The translations under genes and the position numbers were made by a program. Under the pieces are notes generated by a model. That model was not told the DNA's origin. It did no database searches and was given only the letters and a program-made list of their open reading frames with translations. Source: Gammaproteobacteria bacterium (lineage in GTDB: Bacteria; Pseudomonadota; Gammaproteobacteria; UBA4575). From it: a DNA stretch of 64,000 nt. The stretch is from assembly GCA_026713925.1 (NCBI GenBank), contig JAPONM010000036.1, positions 179,344-243,343 on the forward strand, written 5' to 3'. Each line of letters starts with the position of its first letter. Within the stretch, counting starts at the first letter, position 1. Positions 16,087 to 24,891 of the stretch are shown here, one piece after another.

Positions 16087-17583
16087 TCAAAGTGACTCCA
16101 GGAAGGCAAGCAGCGCTTCGCGTTCCTCACGTGTCATCTTCATAACACGCTGTTTTGCTGGCTCGGCTTCACCTCCGTGCCAGAGGATGGCCTCGAGAAG
16201 GCTGCGTGCGCGTCCATCGTGGAGAAACAGGGTGTGATTGCTCACGGTTTCCGTGAGTCCGATCCCCCACAGTGGCGGTGTGCGCCATTCACGTCCTGTC
16301 GCATTCCCTTCAGGTCGATGGTCAGCCAACCCTTCACCCATATCATGCAGCAGCAGGTCGCTGTACGGCCAGATAAGCTGGAACGACTGTTCCGAACCAA
16401 TTGAATCCCGCCGGGTTACAAATTTTGGCACGTGGCAGGCTGTGCAACGCGATTCATAGAACAGGCGCTTGCCTTCGAGTACCTGAGGGTCATCCACCTT
16501 GCGCCGGGCGGGCACGCCTAAATTGCGGGCATAGAACACCAGCAGATCGAAAATTGTAGCACCCGCCTCGATGCCATCCATTGCAGGCTCGTCCCCGTGA
16601 GGAACTGTCCGGCACGTTGACTGTGACACTGTACATTCGCCATACGGGTCCGGATACAGCGGAGTCGAAATGCCCATATCATCCCGGAATGCGCTCGCAA
16701 CCTGCTGCAGAACAGTTGGCTGACCGGCCTTCCAGCCAAACCGCCCGAGTACCACCTGCTGGGATTCATCGCTCCATACTTTCCTTACCTGTCCAGAGAT
16801 GCCGTCGCCATCCCGGTCTTCCGGGTCAGCGTTCCTGGTGATATCTGCTTCCGGAATAGCCTCGAGAAGGCCCATGCCGATCACCGGCGGTGCAATGCGT
16901 GGTGAGATCATAGTTCCGGGATGAAGCCTCCCGTACTGCAGAGCTGTGAGACGGTATGTCGGCTTGCGCAATGACACGACTTCACCACCTGCCAAAACAA
17001 CCGGTACTTCCTCGTAGGTGACCTCGATATCACCTTCACTTTGAACTCCCTGAACAGAGAAGCTCTGTAGCTGACTGCCATACACGGGTTCCGGAATACT
17101 GTGGACGCGGTGTTTCAGAATCGCGGCTTGTCCATCCGCATTTCGCGGAGAAATGGACAACTTCACGACCATCGTCTTGGCTTTTTCACCGGCTACAGGT
17201 GGATGACCACGACCATCTTTCAGATGACAACGTTGGCATGCACGCGCATTGAACAGAGGACCCAACCCATCCGACGAAAGGGTTGAACTGGGTGCCGACA
17301 CCCAGATCTTTTTGAAAATACCATTACCGACCTTGAAATTGAGTTCGCGCTCGAATGACATGTTTGCGGACGAATGAGAAAATGCATTACGGTTCAGCAT
17401 CTCGAATACGGTTGCTGCACCCCCAGAGCGGCGTTCGTAAGGTTCAGGCTGTAGAAAATTTTCGGCAGGCTGTATAACCGCAAGAACCCGCTCACGCTCG
17501 CTGCCAATCCCCGCAGTGAACGGAACAAGGCATGCACTAATCAGGAAACTTCCTGCACAAAGGGGCAAGTGGGCTTTGAACAT
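16087..17583 (-). CDS. Di-heme oxidoreductase (MauG-like, DUF1111)
   Basis: This is a periplasmic c-type di-heme protein of 498 residues from the family distantly related to cytochrome c peroxidase and MauG. It has a signal peptide (about 1-24), heme motifs CQRCH at 116-120 and CTACH at 380-384, a DRDGDGISG calcium-like loop near 256, and a C-terminal TPPLWGIGLTETV-NHTLFLHDGRA block typical of the family. In other bacteria such proteins are often encoded with imelysins in iron-uptake clusters, and here an imelysin and a porin are divergently encoded beside it. The substrate is unknown. Confidence 0.88.
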   Translation of the reverse strand: MFKAHLPLCAGSFLISACLVPFTAGIGSERERVLAVIQPAENFLQPEPYERRSGGAATVFEMLNRNAFSHSSANMSFERELNFKVGNGIFKKIWVSAPSSTLSSDGLGPLFNARACQRCHLKDGRGHPPVAGEKAKTMVVKLSISPRNADGQAAILKHRVHSIPEPVYGSQLQSFSVQGVQSEGDIEVTYEEVPVVLAGGEVVSLRKPTYRLTALQYGRLHPGTMISPRIAPPVIGMGLLEAIPEADITRNADPEDRDGDGISGQVRKVWSDESQQVVLGRFGWKAGQPTVLQQVASAFRDDMGISTPLYPDPYGECTVSQSTCRTVPHGDEPAMDGIEAGATIFDLLVFYARNLGVPARRKVDDPQVLEGKRLFYESRCTACHVPKFVTRRDSIGSEQSFQLIWPYSDLLLHDMGEGLADHRPEGNATGREWRTPPLWGIGLTETVSNHTLFLHDGRARSLLEAILWHGGEAEPAKQRVMKMTREEREALLAFLESL

Positions 17584-17640
17584 TTGCTGAACAATATTGA
17601 CTTTATAAATAAGTATTTTACCATTAAGTAATATTCAATT

Positions 17641-17663
17641 CATATAAAGGTTTGCTTTATATG
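17641..17663. promoter_or_regulatory. Perfect palindrome upstream of the LbtU-type porin
   Basis: CATATAAAG-N5-CTTTATATG is a perfect 9-bp inverted repeat with a 5-base spacer. It is placed between the divergent di-heme oxidoreductase and porin genes and just upstream of the Fur-like box. The shape suggests a dimeric repressor or activator site of unknown identity. Confidence 0.5.
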
Positions 17664-17666
17664 AAT

Positions 17667-17685
17667 GATAGTGATAATAATATGC
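17667..17685. promoter_or_regulatory. Fur box
   Basis: The 19-base site beginning GATAGTGATAAT matches the Fur consensus GATAATGATAAT-CATTATC at most positions, with the best agreement in the left two hexamers. It lies 24 bases before the porin start, where bound Fur would block transcription. This fits iron repression of the porin-imelysin operon and possibly the divergent gene. Confidence 0.7.
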
Positions 17686-17708
17686 ATTAAGATATACGGA
17701 GAGCAGTG

Positions 17709-18950
17709 ATGAAACAATTGAAAAGACTGGCTGTAGCCGGTATGGCCCTGTCAATCTGGCACATGCCTGCATTGGCGCAGGAAACAATTGAAGAACGACT
17801 TGCCAATATGGAACAGCGTATACAGTACCTCGAAGAGCGGGTTTCCGTGCAGGATGAAGAGATCATCAAGAGGGATCTCCAGATTGCAAAGCTGATGGAA
17901 CATGGTGTGCAGACCGAACATGAAGACGGCTGGTTCAACTCGGTTCAGGTCAGTGGCCTCGTGGAAGTCGAGGCTGCCTATGAAGACCCGTATGAAGGCG
18001 ACAGCACCTCGGACGCCGTTCTTGCAAAGATGGAACTGGGTGTGACCGCCCAGGTAACCAACTGGGTTGGAGCCGAAGTTGTTTTGCTCCATGAGGAAGA
18101 CGAAACGGACATCGAGGTCGATGTTGCAACCATGACAATCGGTCCGCAGGAAGGACCCTGGTCGTTCACAGCTGGCCAGTATTTCGTTCCCTTCGGAACC
18201 TTCGAAAGCAATTTTATTTCCGATCCAATGACGCTTGAGCTCGGTGAAACCCGGGAGAGCGCCCTGCAGTTCAGTTTCGAATCCAATGGATTTCACACAG
18301 CCCTTTTTGCCTTCAATGGCGACAACAATGAAGACGGAGAAGACCGCTTCGAAAGCTTTGGGGCTGCACTCGGTTATGCCACGGAACGTGAGGATTCAGC
18401 ATTCGCCGTAAACCTATCCTACATCAGCGACATTGGTGACTCAGACAACCTGCAGGATGCCATTGCTGACGGCCTTGCTGCCGGTCCAGATGGAGAAATT
18501 GAGGATGATGACGCGACGAACAACGATGAGACTGCCGATAACGATGCAGATTATGACAGTCATGTTTCAGGCTGGTCCACCAGTGCCATGCTACGCATTG
18601 GCAGCCTGTCACTTCTTGCGGAATACCTCGGTGCATCGGAAGACTTTGAGGCGCATGAACTGGAGTTTGATGGAGAGGGGGCCGAACCGACCAGCTTTAT
18701 GGTCGAAGCGGCCTACGACTTTGACGTTGCTGGCAGACCCGCAACGGTTGCCGTCGGCTACCAAGAAACGGATGAAGCTCTTGCCCTGGAGCTGCCTGAA
18801 GAACGTTTAATGCTCGGGTTTTCGGTCGAGATGATGGATGGTGTCGCGTTGGCTGTCGAAGGAGCGCTTGACGATGACTACAGCGAAAAAGACGGGGGCA
18901 CTGGGGAAGATGCCAGGATCGTGACGCTCCAGCTCGCCACTGAATTCTGA
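17709..18950 (+). CDS. LbtU-family siderophore porin
   Basis: This is an outer-membrane beta-barrel protein of 413 residues. A signal peptide ends at LAQ near 24. A short coiled coil follows (about 27-65), then a 16-strand-type barrel with alternating hydrophobic strands. Segments such as AGQYFVPFGTFESNF and SDPMTLELGETRESA match the LbtU family, named for the legiobactin receptor of Legionella. An acidic loop rich in Asp/Asn lies near 255-280. GGAG sits 7 bases before the ATG at 17709, making a GTG one codon upstream less likely. The Fur box, imelysin and di-heme oxidoreductase point to iron uptake. The ligand is unproven. Confidence 0.85.
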   Translation: MKQLKRLAVAGMALSIWHMPALAQETIEERLANMEQRIQYLEERVSVQDEEIIKRDLQIAKLMEHGVQTEHEDGWFNSVQVSGLVEVEAAYEDPYEGDSTSDAVLAKMELGVTAQVTNWVGAEVVLLHEEDETDIEVDVATMTIGPQEGPWSFTAGQYFVPFGTFESNFISDPMTLELGETRESALQFSFESNGFHTALFAFNGDNNEDGEDRFESFGAALGYATEREDSAFAVNLSYISDIGDSDNLQDAIADGLAAGPDGEIEDDDATNNDETADNDADYDSHVSGWSTSAMLRIGSLSLLAEYLGASEDFEAHELEFDGEGAEPTSFMVEAAYDFDVAGRPATVAVGYQETDEALALELPEERLMLGFSVEMMDGVALAVEGALDDDYSEKDGGTGEDARIVTLQLATEF

Positions 18951-18970
18951 CAACCGACGAAAGTGAATCA

Positions 18971-20263
18971 ATGAAAAAGAAACCAATGACGAAGAAACTG
19001 ATGATAAAAACATCCCTGACCGCAACGGTGCTGCTGCTTCTTTCGGTACACGTATCAGCGGTCCCGCAGAAGCAAGCAGTTCTAGAACACTATGCCGTAC
19101 TGGCTCATGCCGTGTATGAGGATTCATTGATCACTGCCCGTGACCTGCAGAAAGCCGTCAACCAGTTGATAGCCAAGCCGACTGAAGAAAATCTGCTTCA
19201 TGCCCGTACGGCGTGGAGGGCTGCACGTGTTCCCTATCAGCAGAGCGAAGTCTACCGCTTCGGCAATGCGATCGTCGACGACTGGGAGGGCAAGGTGAAT
19301 GCCTGGCCCCTCGATGAGGGCCTGATCGATTATGTTGCATCAAGCTACGGTGCAGAATCAGCAGAGAATCCAGCCTACCGGGCCAACGTCATTGCGAGTT
19401 CCAACTTTACTTTTTCCGGCAGTACCATTGATGCCCGGCAGATCACCAAGGACCTGCTGGCCAATACCCTGCATGAGTTGGGCGGTGTGGAAGCAAACGT
19501 AGCAACCGGATATCACGCTATTGAATTTCTCCTCTGGGGGCAGGACCTGAACGGCACGGGCCCAGGTGCCGGCAAGCGCCCGGCAAGTGACTTTGATGCA
19601 AACAACTGTTCCTGGAAAAACTGTGTACGTCGGGCAGCCTATTTGAAGTCTGCGACGGATCTGCTCGTAGACGATCTGACATGGATGGTTGCCCAATGGG
19701 TGCCGGGTGGAGATGCCCGTGAGGGGTTACTTGGCAGCCCCATCGAGGAAGGCCTGTCTACCATCATTACCGGCATGGGCAGCCTGTCTTACGGTGAACT
19801 TGCTGGAGAGCGCATGCAACTCGGCTTACTGCTGCATGATCCGGAAGAGGAACATGACTGCTTCAGCGACAACACCCACTACTCCCATTATTACGATGCC
19901 ATGGGCATCCGCAACATCTACCTCGGGGAGTACCGACGCATGGACGGCACAATGGTAGAGGGACCGAGCCTTTCGGATCTTGTCGCGGCAACCTCTTCTG
20001 AGGTTGACAAAAACCTGCGGAACCAGCTGGACGCTACCATGACAGCCATGCACAGGCTCGTCGAGAGCGCGAAAGGCGGAGAAGCCTATGACCAGATGAT
20101 TGCCCCAGGCAATGAAGCCGGCAATGCCCGGGTACAGGCTGCCATTGACGCCCTGACCACGCAGGTCCGTGGAATTGAAGACGTCGTCAGCACGCTGAAG
20201 CTGGCGGCGATCGAGTTTGAAGGCTCGGGCAGCCTGAATGATCCCGAAGCGGTATTTGAATAA
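18971..20263 (+). CDS. Imelysin-family iron-regulated protein
   Basis: This exported 430-residue protein belongs to the imelysin (M75-like) family, whose members bind iron at the periplasmic face and are often iron-regulated (IrpA, ICMP). It has an N-terminal signal (about 8-30) and the diagnostic GxHxxE motif as GYHAIE at 180-185, followed by FLLWGQDLNGTGPGAGKRP. Two helical bundles make up the body. It lies 20 bases after the porin and shares its operon and probably its Fur control. Despite the family name, members are not thought to be active peptidases. Confidence 0.92.
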   Translation: MKKKPMTKKLMIKTSLTATVLLLLSVHVSAVPQKQAVLEHYAVLAHAVYEDSLITARDLQKAVNQLIAKPTEENLLHARTAWRAARVPYQQSEVYRFGNAIVDDWEGKVNAWPLDEGLIDYVASSYGAESAENPAYRANVIASSNFTFSGSTIDARQITKDLLANTLHELGGVEANVATGYHAIEFLLWGQDLNGTGPGAGKRPASDFDANNCSWKNCVRRAAYLKSATDLLVDDLTWMVAQWVPGGDAREGLLGSPIEEGLSTIITGMGSLSYGELAGERMQLGLLLHDPEEEHDCFSDNTHYSHYYDAMGIRNIYLGEYRRMDGTMVEGPSLSDLVAATSSEVDKNLRNQLDATMTAMHRLVESAKGGEAYDQMIAPGNEAGNARVQAAIDALTTQVRGIEDVVSTLKLAAIEFEGSGSLNDPEAVFE

Positions 20264-20387
20264 TCCTGAACCAGGATTCTGCATCCGGTAGGGCAGGAAT
20301 GCCGTTCGAACCTCCTGCTGCATCCGCATTCGGCCAGCGGTGCACAGGGTTGGCGCAACCTGCCTTACAGGACTACGGGTAAGCCGG

Positions 20388-20436
20388 ACGGGGGAGGAGC
20401 CTGTATATCCTCCCATACACCCTCCCCCGTTATTTT
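20388..20436 (+). terminator. Terminator of the porin-imelysin operon
   Basis: ACGGGGGAGG pairs with CCTCCCCCGT (10 bp, 23-base loop), followed by TATTTTA. It sits 125 bases after imelysin and 70 bases before the convergent end of polA. The large loop makes it less typical. Confidence 0.65.
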
Positions 20437-20505
20437 ACTGAGCACTGTTCATGGAATGAACACTCAGGTCAGAACCCGGCAAGGAGCAGGTCTGGTTGCA
20501 GGTGA

Positions 20506-23229
20506 TCAATGCGCCTCGTCCCAGTTAATACCAAATTCTGCATCCACGATGAGCGGTACCGACAGTTCTGCCGCGGACACCATCTTCCGTATCACAGTTT
20601 CTCTGACGAAGTCCTTGCAGTCCCTGTGAACTTCGAATACGAGTTCATCGTGCACCTGCATGACCATCCTGCAGTCAGGTTGTTCCTGCCCCAGCCACGT
20701 ATCGATTTCTATCATAGCCCGCTTGATAATGTCCGCGGCGGTTCCCTGCATAGGGGCATTGATCGCAGTGCGTTCTGCATACTGCCGCAGTTTCACATTT
20801 TTATGATTAATGTCCGGCAGGTAAAGCCGTCTGCCGAACAGTGTTTCGACATAGCCCTGCGCACGTGCCTGTTCGCGAATCTTGCCCATAAATTGCTTGA
20901 CACCGGGATACCTTTCGAAATACAGACTCACATACTGCTGCGCATCTACACGCGTGATTCCCAGTTGTGCCGCCAGACCAAATGCGGACATGCCGTAGAT
21001 CAGTCCGAAGTTGATCGCCTTGGCCGCACGCCGCCGCTCAGGGTTCACTTCATCCACACCAATTGCGAACACTTCGGCAGCCGTGGCACGGTGAATGTCA
21101 TCGCCGCGCGAGAAGGCATCACACAGCCTTTCATCCTGTGACAGATGCGCCATGATCCGCAGCTCGATCTGCGAATAGTCTGCAGCCAGAATCAGGTGGG
21201 ATTCCGGCGCAATAAAGGCCTTGCGGATCCGCCTGCCTTCCTCCGTGCGGATAGGAATATTCTGCAGATTTGGGTCGGAAGAGGACAGACGGCCCGTTGC
21301 CGCCACCGCCTGGTGATACGAAGTGTGTATCCGTTTCGTCTTGGCGTTGACCAGGGCAGGTAACTTGTCCGTGTACGTCGACTTCAGCTTGCTGAGCATG
21401 CGGTGTGACAGCAGGAGTCTGGGCAGGGGAAACTCCCTGGCCAGTTCCTGCAATACATCTTCCGCCGTGGAAGGCTGGCCTGTGGGGGTTTTGCGGATGA
21501 CCGGCAAGCCCAGTTTCTCAAACAAGATTTCCTGAATCTGCTTTGGCGAACCTAGATTGAATTCCTTACCCGCCTGACCGAACGCCTGGGACTCAATGTC
21601 GACGATCCTGGCGGCAAGTTCCCTGCTCTGCTCCCTCAATTGCCCGGCGTCAACCAGTACACCATTGCGTTCAATGTTTGACAGCACTGCAAGCATCGGC
21701 AACTCGATTTCCTGATAGAGTTCTCGCAGCCTGGACTTCTGTTCAAGTTCGGACCAGAACACCGGATTCAGTCGTAGAACCACATCCGCAGCTTCCGCAG
21801 CGTATTGCACCGCAGCTTCCAGCTTTACCTGGTCAAAAGCAACCCGTTTCGCACCTTGACCGACGACGTCCCTGATTTCAGTTTTCGTATGCTGCAAATG
21901 CTTTTCACACAGGGTGTCAAGATCGTGCCGGCTGGCGACCGAGTTGCACACGTAGGACTGCAGCATGGTGTCGTGCAAGATACCCTTCAGGTGAATGCCA
22001 TGGTTCAGCAGGACGCTGCGGTCGTGCTTCAGGTCGTGGCCTATGATCTTGCCCGGGCTTGAATTCAGAACCGGTTCCAGCTTTTTCAGCGTGGAATCAC
22101 GGTCCAGTTGTCCGGGTACGCCCTGATAACGATGGGTAAACGGCACATAGGCAGCCTCGCCGGGCTGGACTGCAAACGACAGGCCAACCACATTGGCCTG
22201 CATATAGTCATCCGGGTCATCTGTCTGGATACTGAAGGCCACCTTGTCTGCCTGCTCCAGCCGTTTCAGCCAGTGGTTGAGATCCTCTTCGCCCAACACG
22301 GCTTCATAGCTGTGCCTGACAACTGCCTTTTCCATGGGCACGGGACCTGTCGACCCGTTTTCCTGCACATCCAGGGTGCTTAACCAGGACTTGAACTCAA
22401 GTTCCGTGTACAACTTCCTGAGCTGCCCTGAATCCTGTGAGCAAACATGCAGATCATCCATGCTGATTTCCAGGTCCAGTTCACAACGAATGGACACGAG
22501 TTCCTGTGCAAGGGGCAATTGCCCCAGATTCGCACGCAACTTCTCACCGACCTTGCCGGGAATGGCCTCTGCATGACCGACCAGTTGCGCCAGTGAGCCA
22601 TATTCTTTCAGCCACCTGGCTGCCGTTTTCGGGCCTACACCCGGCACGCCCGGTATGTTGTCAGACTTGTCTCCCGTCAACGCCAGGTAATCGACTATTT
22701 GTGGCGGTGTAACACCGAATTTTTTCATGACGCCCGATGCATCCATTGTCGTGTTGGTCATGGTATTGACCAAGGTGACATGATCATTGACCAGTTGCGC
22801 CATATCCTTGTCGCCAGTCGATATCAGCACATCATGACCCTGGTCTGCTGCCCGTGACGCCAGTGTGCCGATCACATCATCTGCCTCGACGTTCGGTTCC
22901 GAAATCAGCGTCAGCCCCATGGCTCGAATGACAGCATGCAGGGGGGCGATCTGTGCACGAAGCTCATCCGGCATGGGTGGGCGGTTAGCTTTGTATTCCT
23001 TGTACAGTTCGTGCCTGAATGTCTTGCCCTTGGCATCAAATACCACAGCGATGTGGCTGGGCTGTTCCCTGTCAAGCAGTTTCCTGAGCATGTTGACAAC
23101 ACCGTATACTGCCCCGGTGGGCTGGCCCGACAACGTGGTCAGGGCCTGCAGCTGGGGGACATGGAAGGCCCGGTACAGGTAGGACGAGCCATCAACCAGA
23201 ATAAGGGGGGATGCAGGGCCTGCAGACAT
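20506..23229 (-). CDS. polA: DNA polymerase I, proofreading residues lost
   Basis: This 907-residue repair and lagging-strand polymerase starts with a 5'-nuclease domain (LILVDGSSYLYRAF; GDKSDNIPGVPGVG). The central 3'-5' exonuclease domain follows, then a family A polymerase domain with ADYSQIELR, KAINFGLIYG and VHDELVFEV intact. In the exonuclease domain the residues equivalent to E. coli Asp355, Glu357 and Asp501 are Ser333, Gln335 and Ala480. Only Asp424 (Asp403 here) remains. The domain is present but should not proofread. 5'-nuclease and polymerase functions look complete. In pseudomonads polA lies between thrB and engB, as it broadly does here. Confidence 0.96.
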   Translation of the reverse strand: MSAGPASPLILVDGSSYLYRAFHVPQLQALTTLSGQPTGAVYGVVNMLRKLLDREQPSHIAVVFDAKGKTFRHELYKEYKANRPPMPDELRAQIAPLHAVIRAMGLTLISEPNVEADDVIGTLASRAADQGHDVLISTGDKDMAQLVNDHVTLVNTMTNTTMDASGVMKKFGVTPPQIVDYLALTGDKSDNIPGVPGVGPKTAARWLKEYGSLAQLVGHAEAIPGKVGEKLRANLGQLPLAQELVSIRCELDLEISMDDLHVCSQDSGQLRKLYTELEFKSWLSTLDVQENGSTGPVPMEKAVVRHSYEAVLGEEDLNHWLKRLEQADKVAFSIQTDDPDDYMQANVVGLSFAVQPGEAAYVPFTHRYQGVPGQLDRDSTLKKLEPVLNSSPGKIIGHDLKHDRSVLLNHGIHLKGILHDTMLQSYVCNSVASRHDLDTLCEKHLQHTKTEIRDVVGQGAKRVAFDQVKLEAAVQYAAEAADVVLRLNPVFWSELEQKSRLRELYQEIELPMLAVLSNIERNGVLVDAGQLREQSRELAARIVDIESQAFGQAGKEFNLGSPKQIQEILFEKLGLPVIRKTPTGQPSTAEDVLQELAREFPLPRLLLSHRMLSKLKSTYTDKLPALVNAKTKRIHTSYHQAVAATGRLSSSDPNLQNIPIRTEEGRRIRKAFIAPESHLILAADYSQIELRIMAHLSQDERLCDAFSRGDDIHRATAAEVFAIGVDEVNPERRRAAKAINFGLIYGMSAFGLAAQLGITRVDAQQYVSLYFERYPGVKQFMGKIREQARAQGYVETLFGRRLYLPDINHKNVKLRQYAERTAINAPMQGTAADIIKRAMIEIDTWLGQEQPDCRMVMQVHDELVFEVHRDCKDFVRETVIRKMVSAAELSVPLIVDAEFGINWDEAH

Positions 23230-23421
23230 GTGCTATTTAAATCCCGCGATGACTAGAGGGAGGCCGGTTGACGCGGTATCATTGCGCGTGTTTTTCAGCA
23301 TAGGTTGCACGATGTACCCCGCAGCATAGTTCCGGGCCCCCGTTCAAGGAATATCGAGTTCCCGGCTTTAAGGATTGTATCCTTTCTACTATAACGACAT
23401 AACCGAGCACAGCCAAAACAG

Positions 23422-24363
23422 ATGTCCGTCTACACCAATATCACGCTACATGAGCTCGAAGAGTTTCTCGGGAACTATTCCCTGGGTGCGCTATTAAACC
23501 ATGAAGGCATCAATGCAGGTATCGAAAACACCAATTATTTCGTGACCACCGAAAACGGCAAGTTCGTATTGACCATCTTTGAGGAGGTGGGTTTCGATAC
23601 CCTGCCGTATTACCTGAACTTCATGGCCCATCTGTCCGATCACGGTATGCCGACCGCACACCCTATTGCCGACCTGCACGGTGGTTATGTGCGCGTGCTG
23701 AAAGACAAACCCGCTGCAATCGTACGACGGCTGGAAGGTCAAAATGTACTGGCACCCAACACCAAGCACTGTGCAGCCGTGGGGCATGCCCTGGCCCAGA
23801 TCCACATACTGGGAGATTCGTTCAGTGGTGTACTGCCTAACCCGCGAGGGGTTGCCTGGGCAGAACGGACAACCGGGCGAATATTCCACAAGCTGTCTGC
23901 CGAGGACAGGCAATTGCTTGAACATGAGATCCAGATGCGCAAACAGCCGCTGAGTGCAGACATCCCGCAGGGTGTGGTGCATGCAGACCTGTTCCGGGAC
24001 AATGTCATGTTCAAACGCCATGCCCTCACAGGCATCATCGACTTCTACTATGCCTGCAACGATTACCTGCTGTACGATCTTGCCGTGACGGTGAATGACT
24101 GGTGCAGTCGTGATGGCGGTGACCTGGATCCGGCATTGCAAGCTGCACTCATCGAAGGCTACCGGATGGAACGTACCTTTCACCCCCAGGAATTTGAAAT
24201 CTGGGGATACATGCTGCGTGCCGCCGCGCTCAGGTTCTGGCTGTCACGCCTGCATGACCAGATCTACCCCAAAGACGGGGAAATCACCCATATCAAGGAC
24301 CCTGACGTTTTCAAAAGGATCTTGCAGTCGCGTATCCGGCACACGCCCGAGCTGGACTCCTGA
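23422..24363 (+). CDS. thrB: Homoserine kinase (APH-fold type)
   Basis: This enzyme phosphorylates homoserine for threonine synthesis. It is the 313-residue ThrB type found in pseudomonads, with an aminoglycoside-phosphotransferase fold rather than the GHMP fold of E. coli. The catalytic loop reads VVHADLFRDNVMF, followed by GIIDFYYA with the metal-binding aspartate, and the N-terminal NTNYFVTTENG contacts nucleotide. It is divergent from polA across about 190 bases. The first TRAP permease gene begins 15 bases after its stop, so the three may be co-transcribed. Confidence 0.93.
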   Translation: MSVYTNITLHELEEFLGNYSLGALLNHEGINAGIENTNYFVTTENGKFVLTIFEEVGFDTLPYYLNFMAHLSDHGMPTAHPIADLHGGYVRVLKDKPAAIVRRLEGQNVLAPNTKHCAAVGHALAQIHILGDSFSGVLPNPRGVAWAERTTGRIFHKLSAEDRQLLEHEIQMRKQPLSADIPQGVVHADLFRDNVMFKRHALTGIIDFYYACNDYLLYDLAVTVNDWCSRDGGDLDPALQAALIEGYRMERTFHPQEFEIWGYMLRAAALRFWLSRLHDQIYPKDGEITHIKDPDVFKRILQSRIRHTPELDS

Positions 24364-24378
24364 ACCGACCCGATTTTC

Positions 24379-24885
24379 TTGGAAACCGGTATAGAAAAAC
24401 TGTGCAACCGTATTGATGCGTTCAATGAACGCGTCGGCACTCTTGCATCCTGGATCGTGCTGGTCATGGCAGGCATTACCTTCCTGGTAGCAGTGATGCG
24501 CTACGGTTTCAACTTTGGACGAATTGCCATGCAGGAGTCGATTACCTATCTGCATGCCTTTGTATTCATGATTGCCGGCGCCTACACACTGAAACACAAC
24601 GAGCATGTACGCGTGGACATCTTTTATCAGGGCATGTCAAGGCAGAACCGGGCCAAGGTGGATTTCCTGGGGTCCGTATTCCTGCTGCTGCCCTTTGCCG
24701 GGTTTATCATGTGGACCAGTTTCGACTACGTCACCAACTCCTGGAAATACCTGGAGGCCTCACGTGAAGCCGGGGGACTGCCGCTTGTTTTTGTTCTGAA
24801 ATCCCTGATCCCTGCCATGGCAACCCTTCTGTTCGTGCAGGCGGTCTCCATGGGTGGTCGCGCCTGGCTGGCATGGCGTAAATAG
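24379..24885 (+). CDS. TRAP transporter small permease (DctQ type)
   Basis: This is the small membrane subunit of a tripartite ATP-independent periplasmic transporter. Its 168 residues contain four hydrophobic helices and the family features MQESITYLHAFVFMIAGAY and HVRVDIFY. The only good start is a TTG at 24379, 15 bases after the thrB stop and without an obvious ribosome-binding site, which suggests translational coupling. The large permease follows 6 bases later. The sequence type is that of TRAP systems for keto acids or similar carboxylates. Confidence 0.9.
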   Translation: METGIEKLCNRIDAFNERVGTLASWIVLVMAGITFLVAVMRYGFNFGRIAMQESITYLHAFVFMIAGAYTLKHNEHVRVDIFYQGMSRQNRAKVDFLGSVFLLLPFAGFIMWTSFDYVTNSWKYLEASREAGGLPLVFVLKSLIPAMATLLFVQAVSMGGRAWLAWRK

Positions 24886-24891
24886 GAAAAC

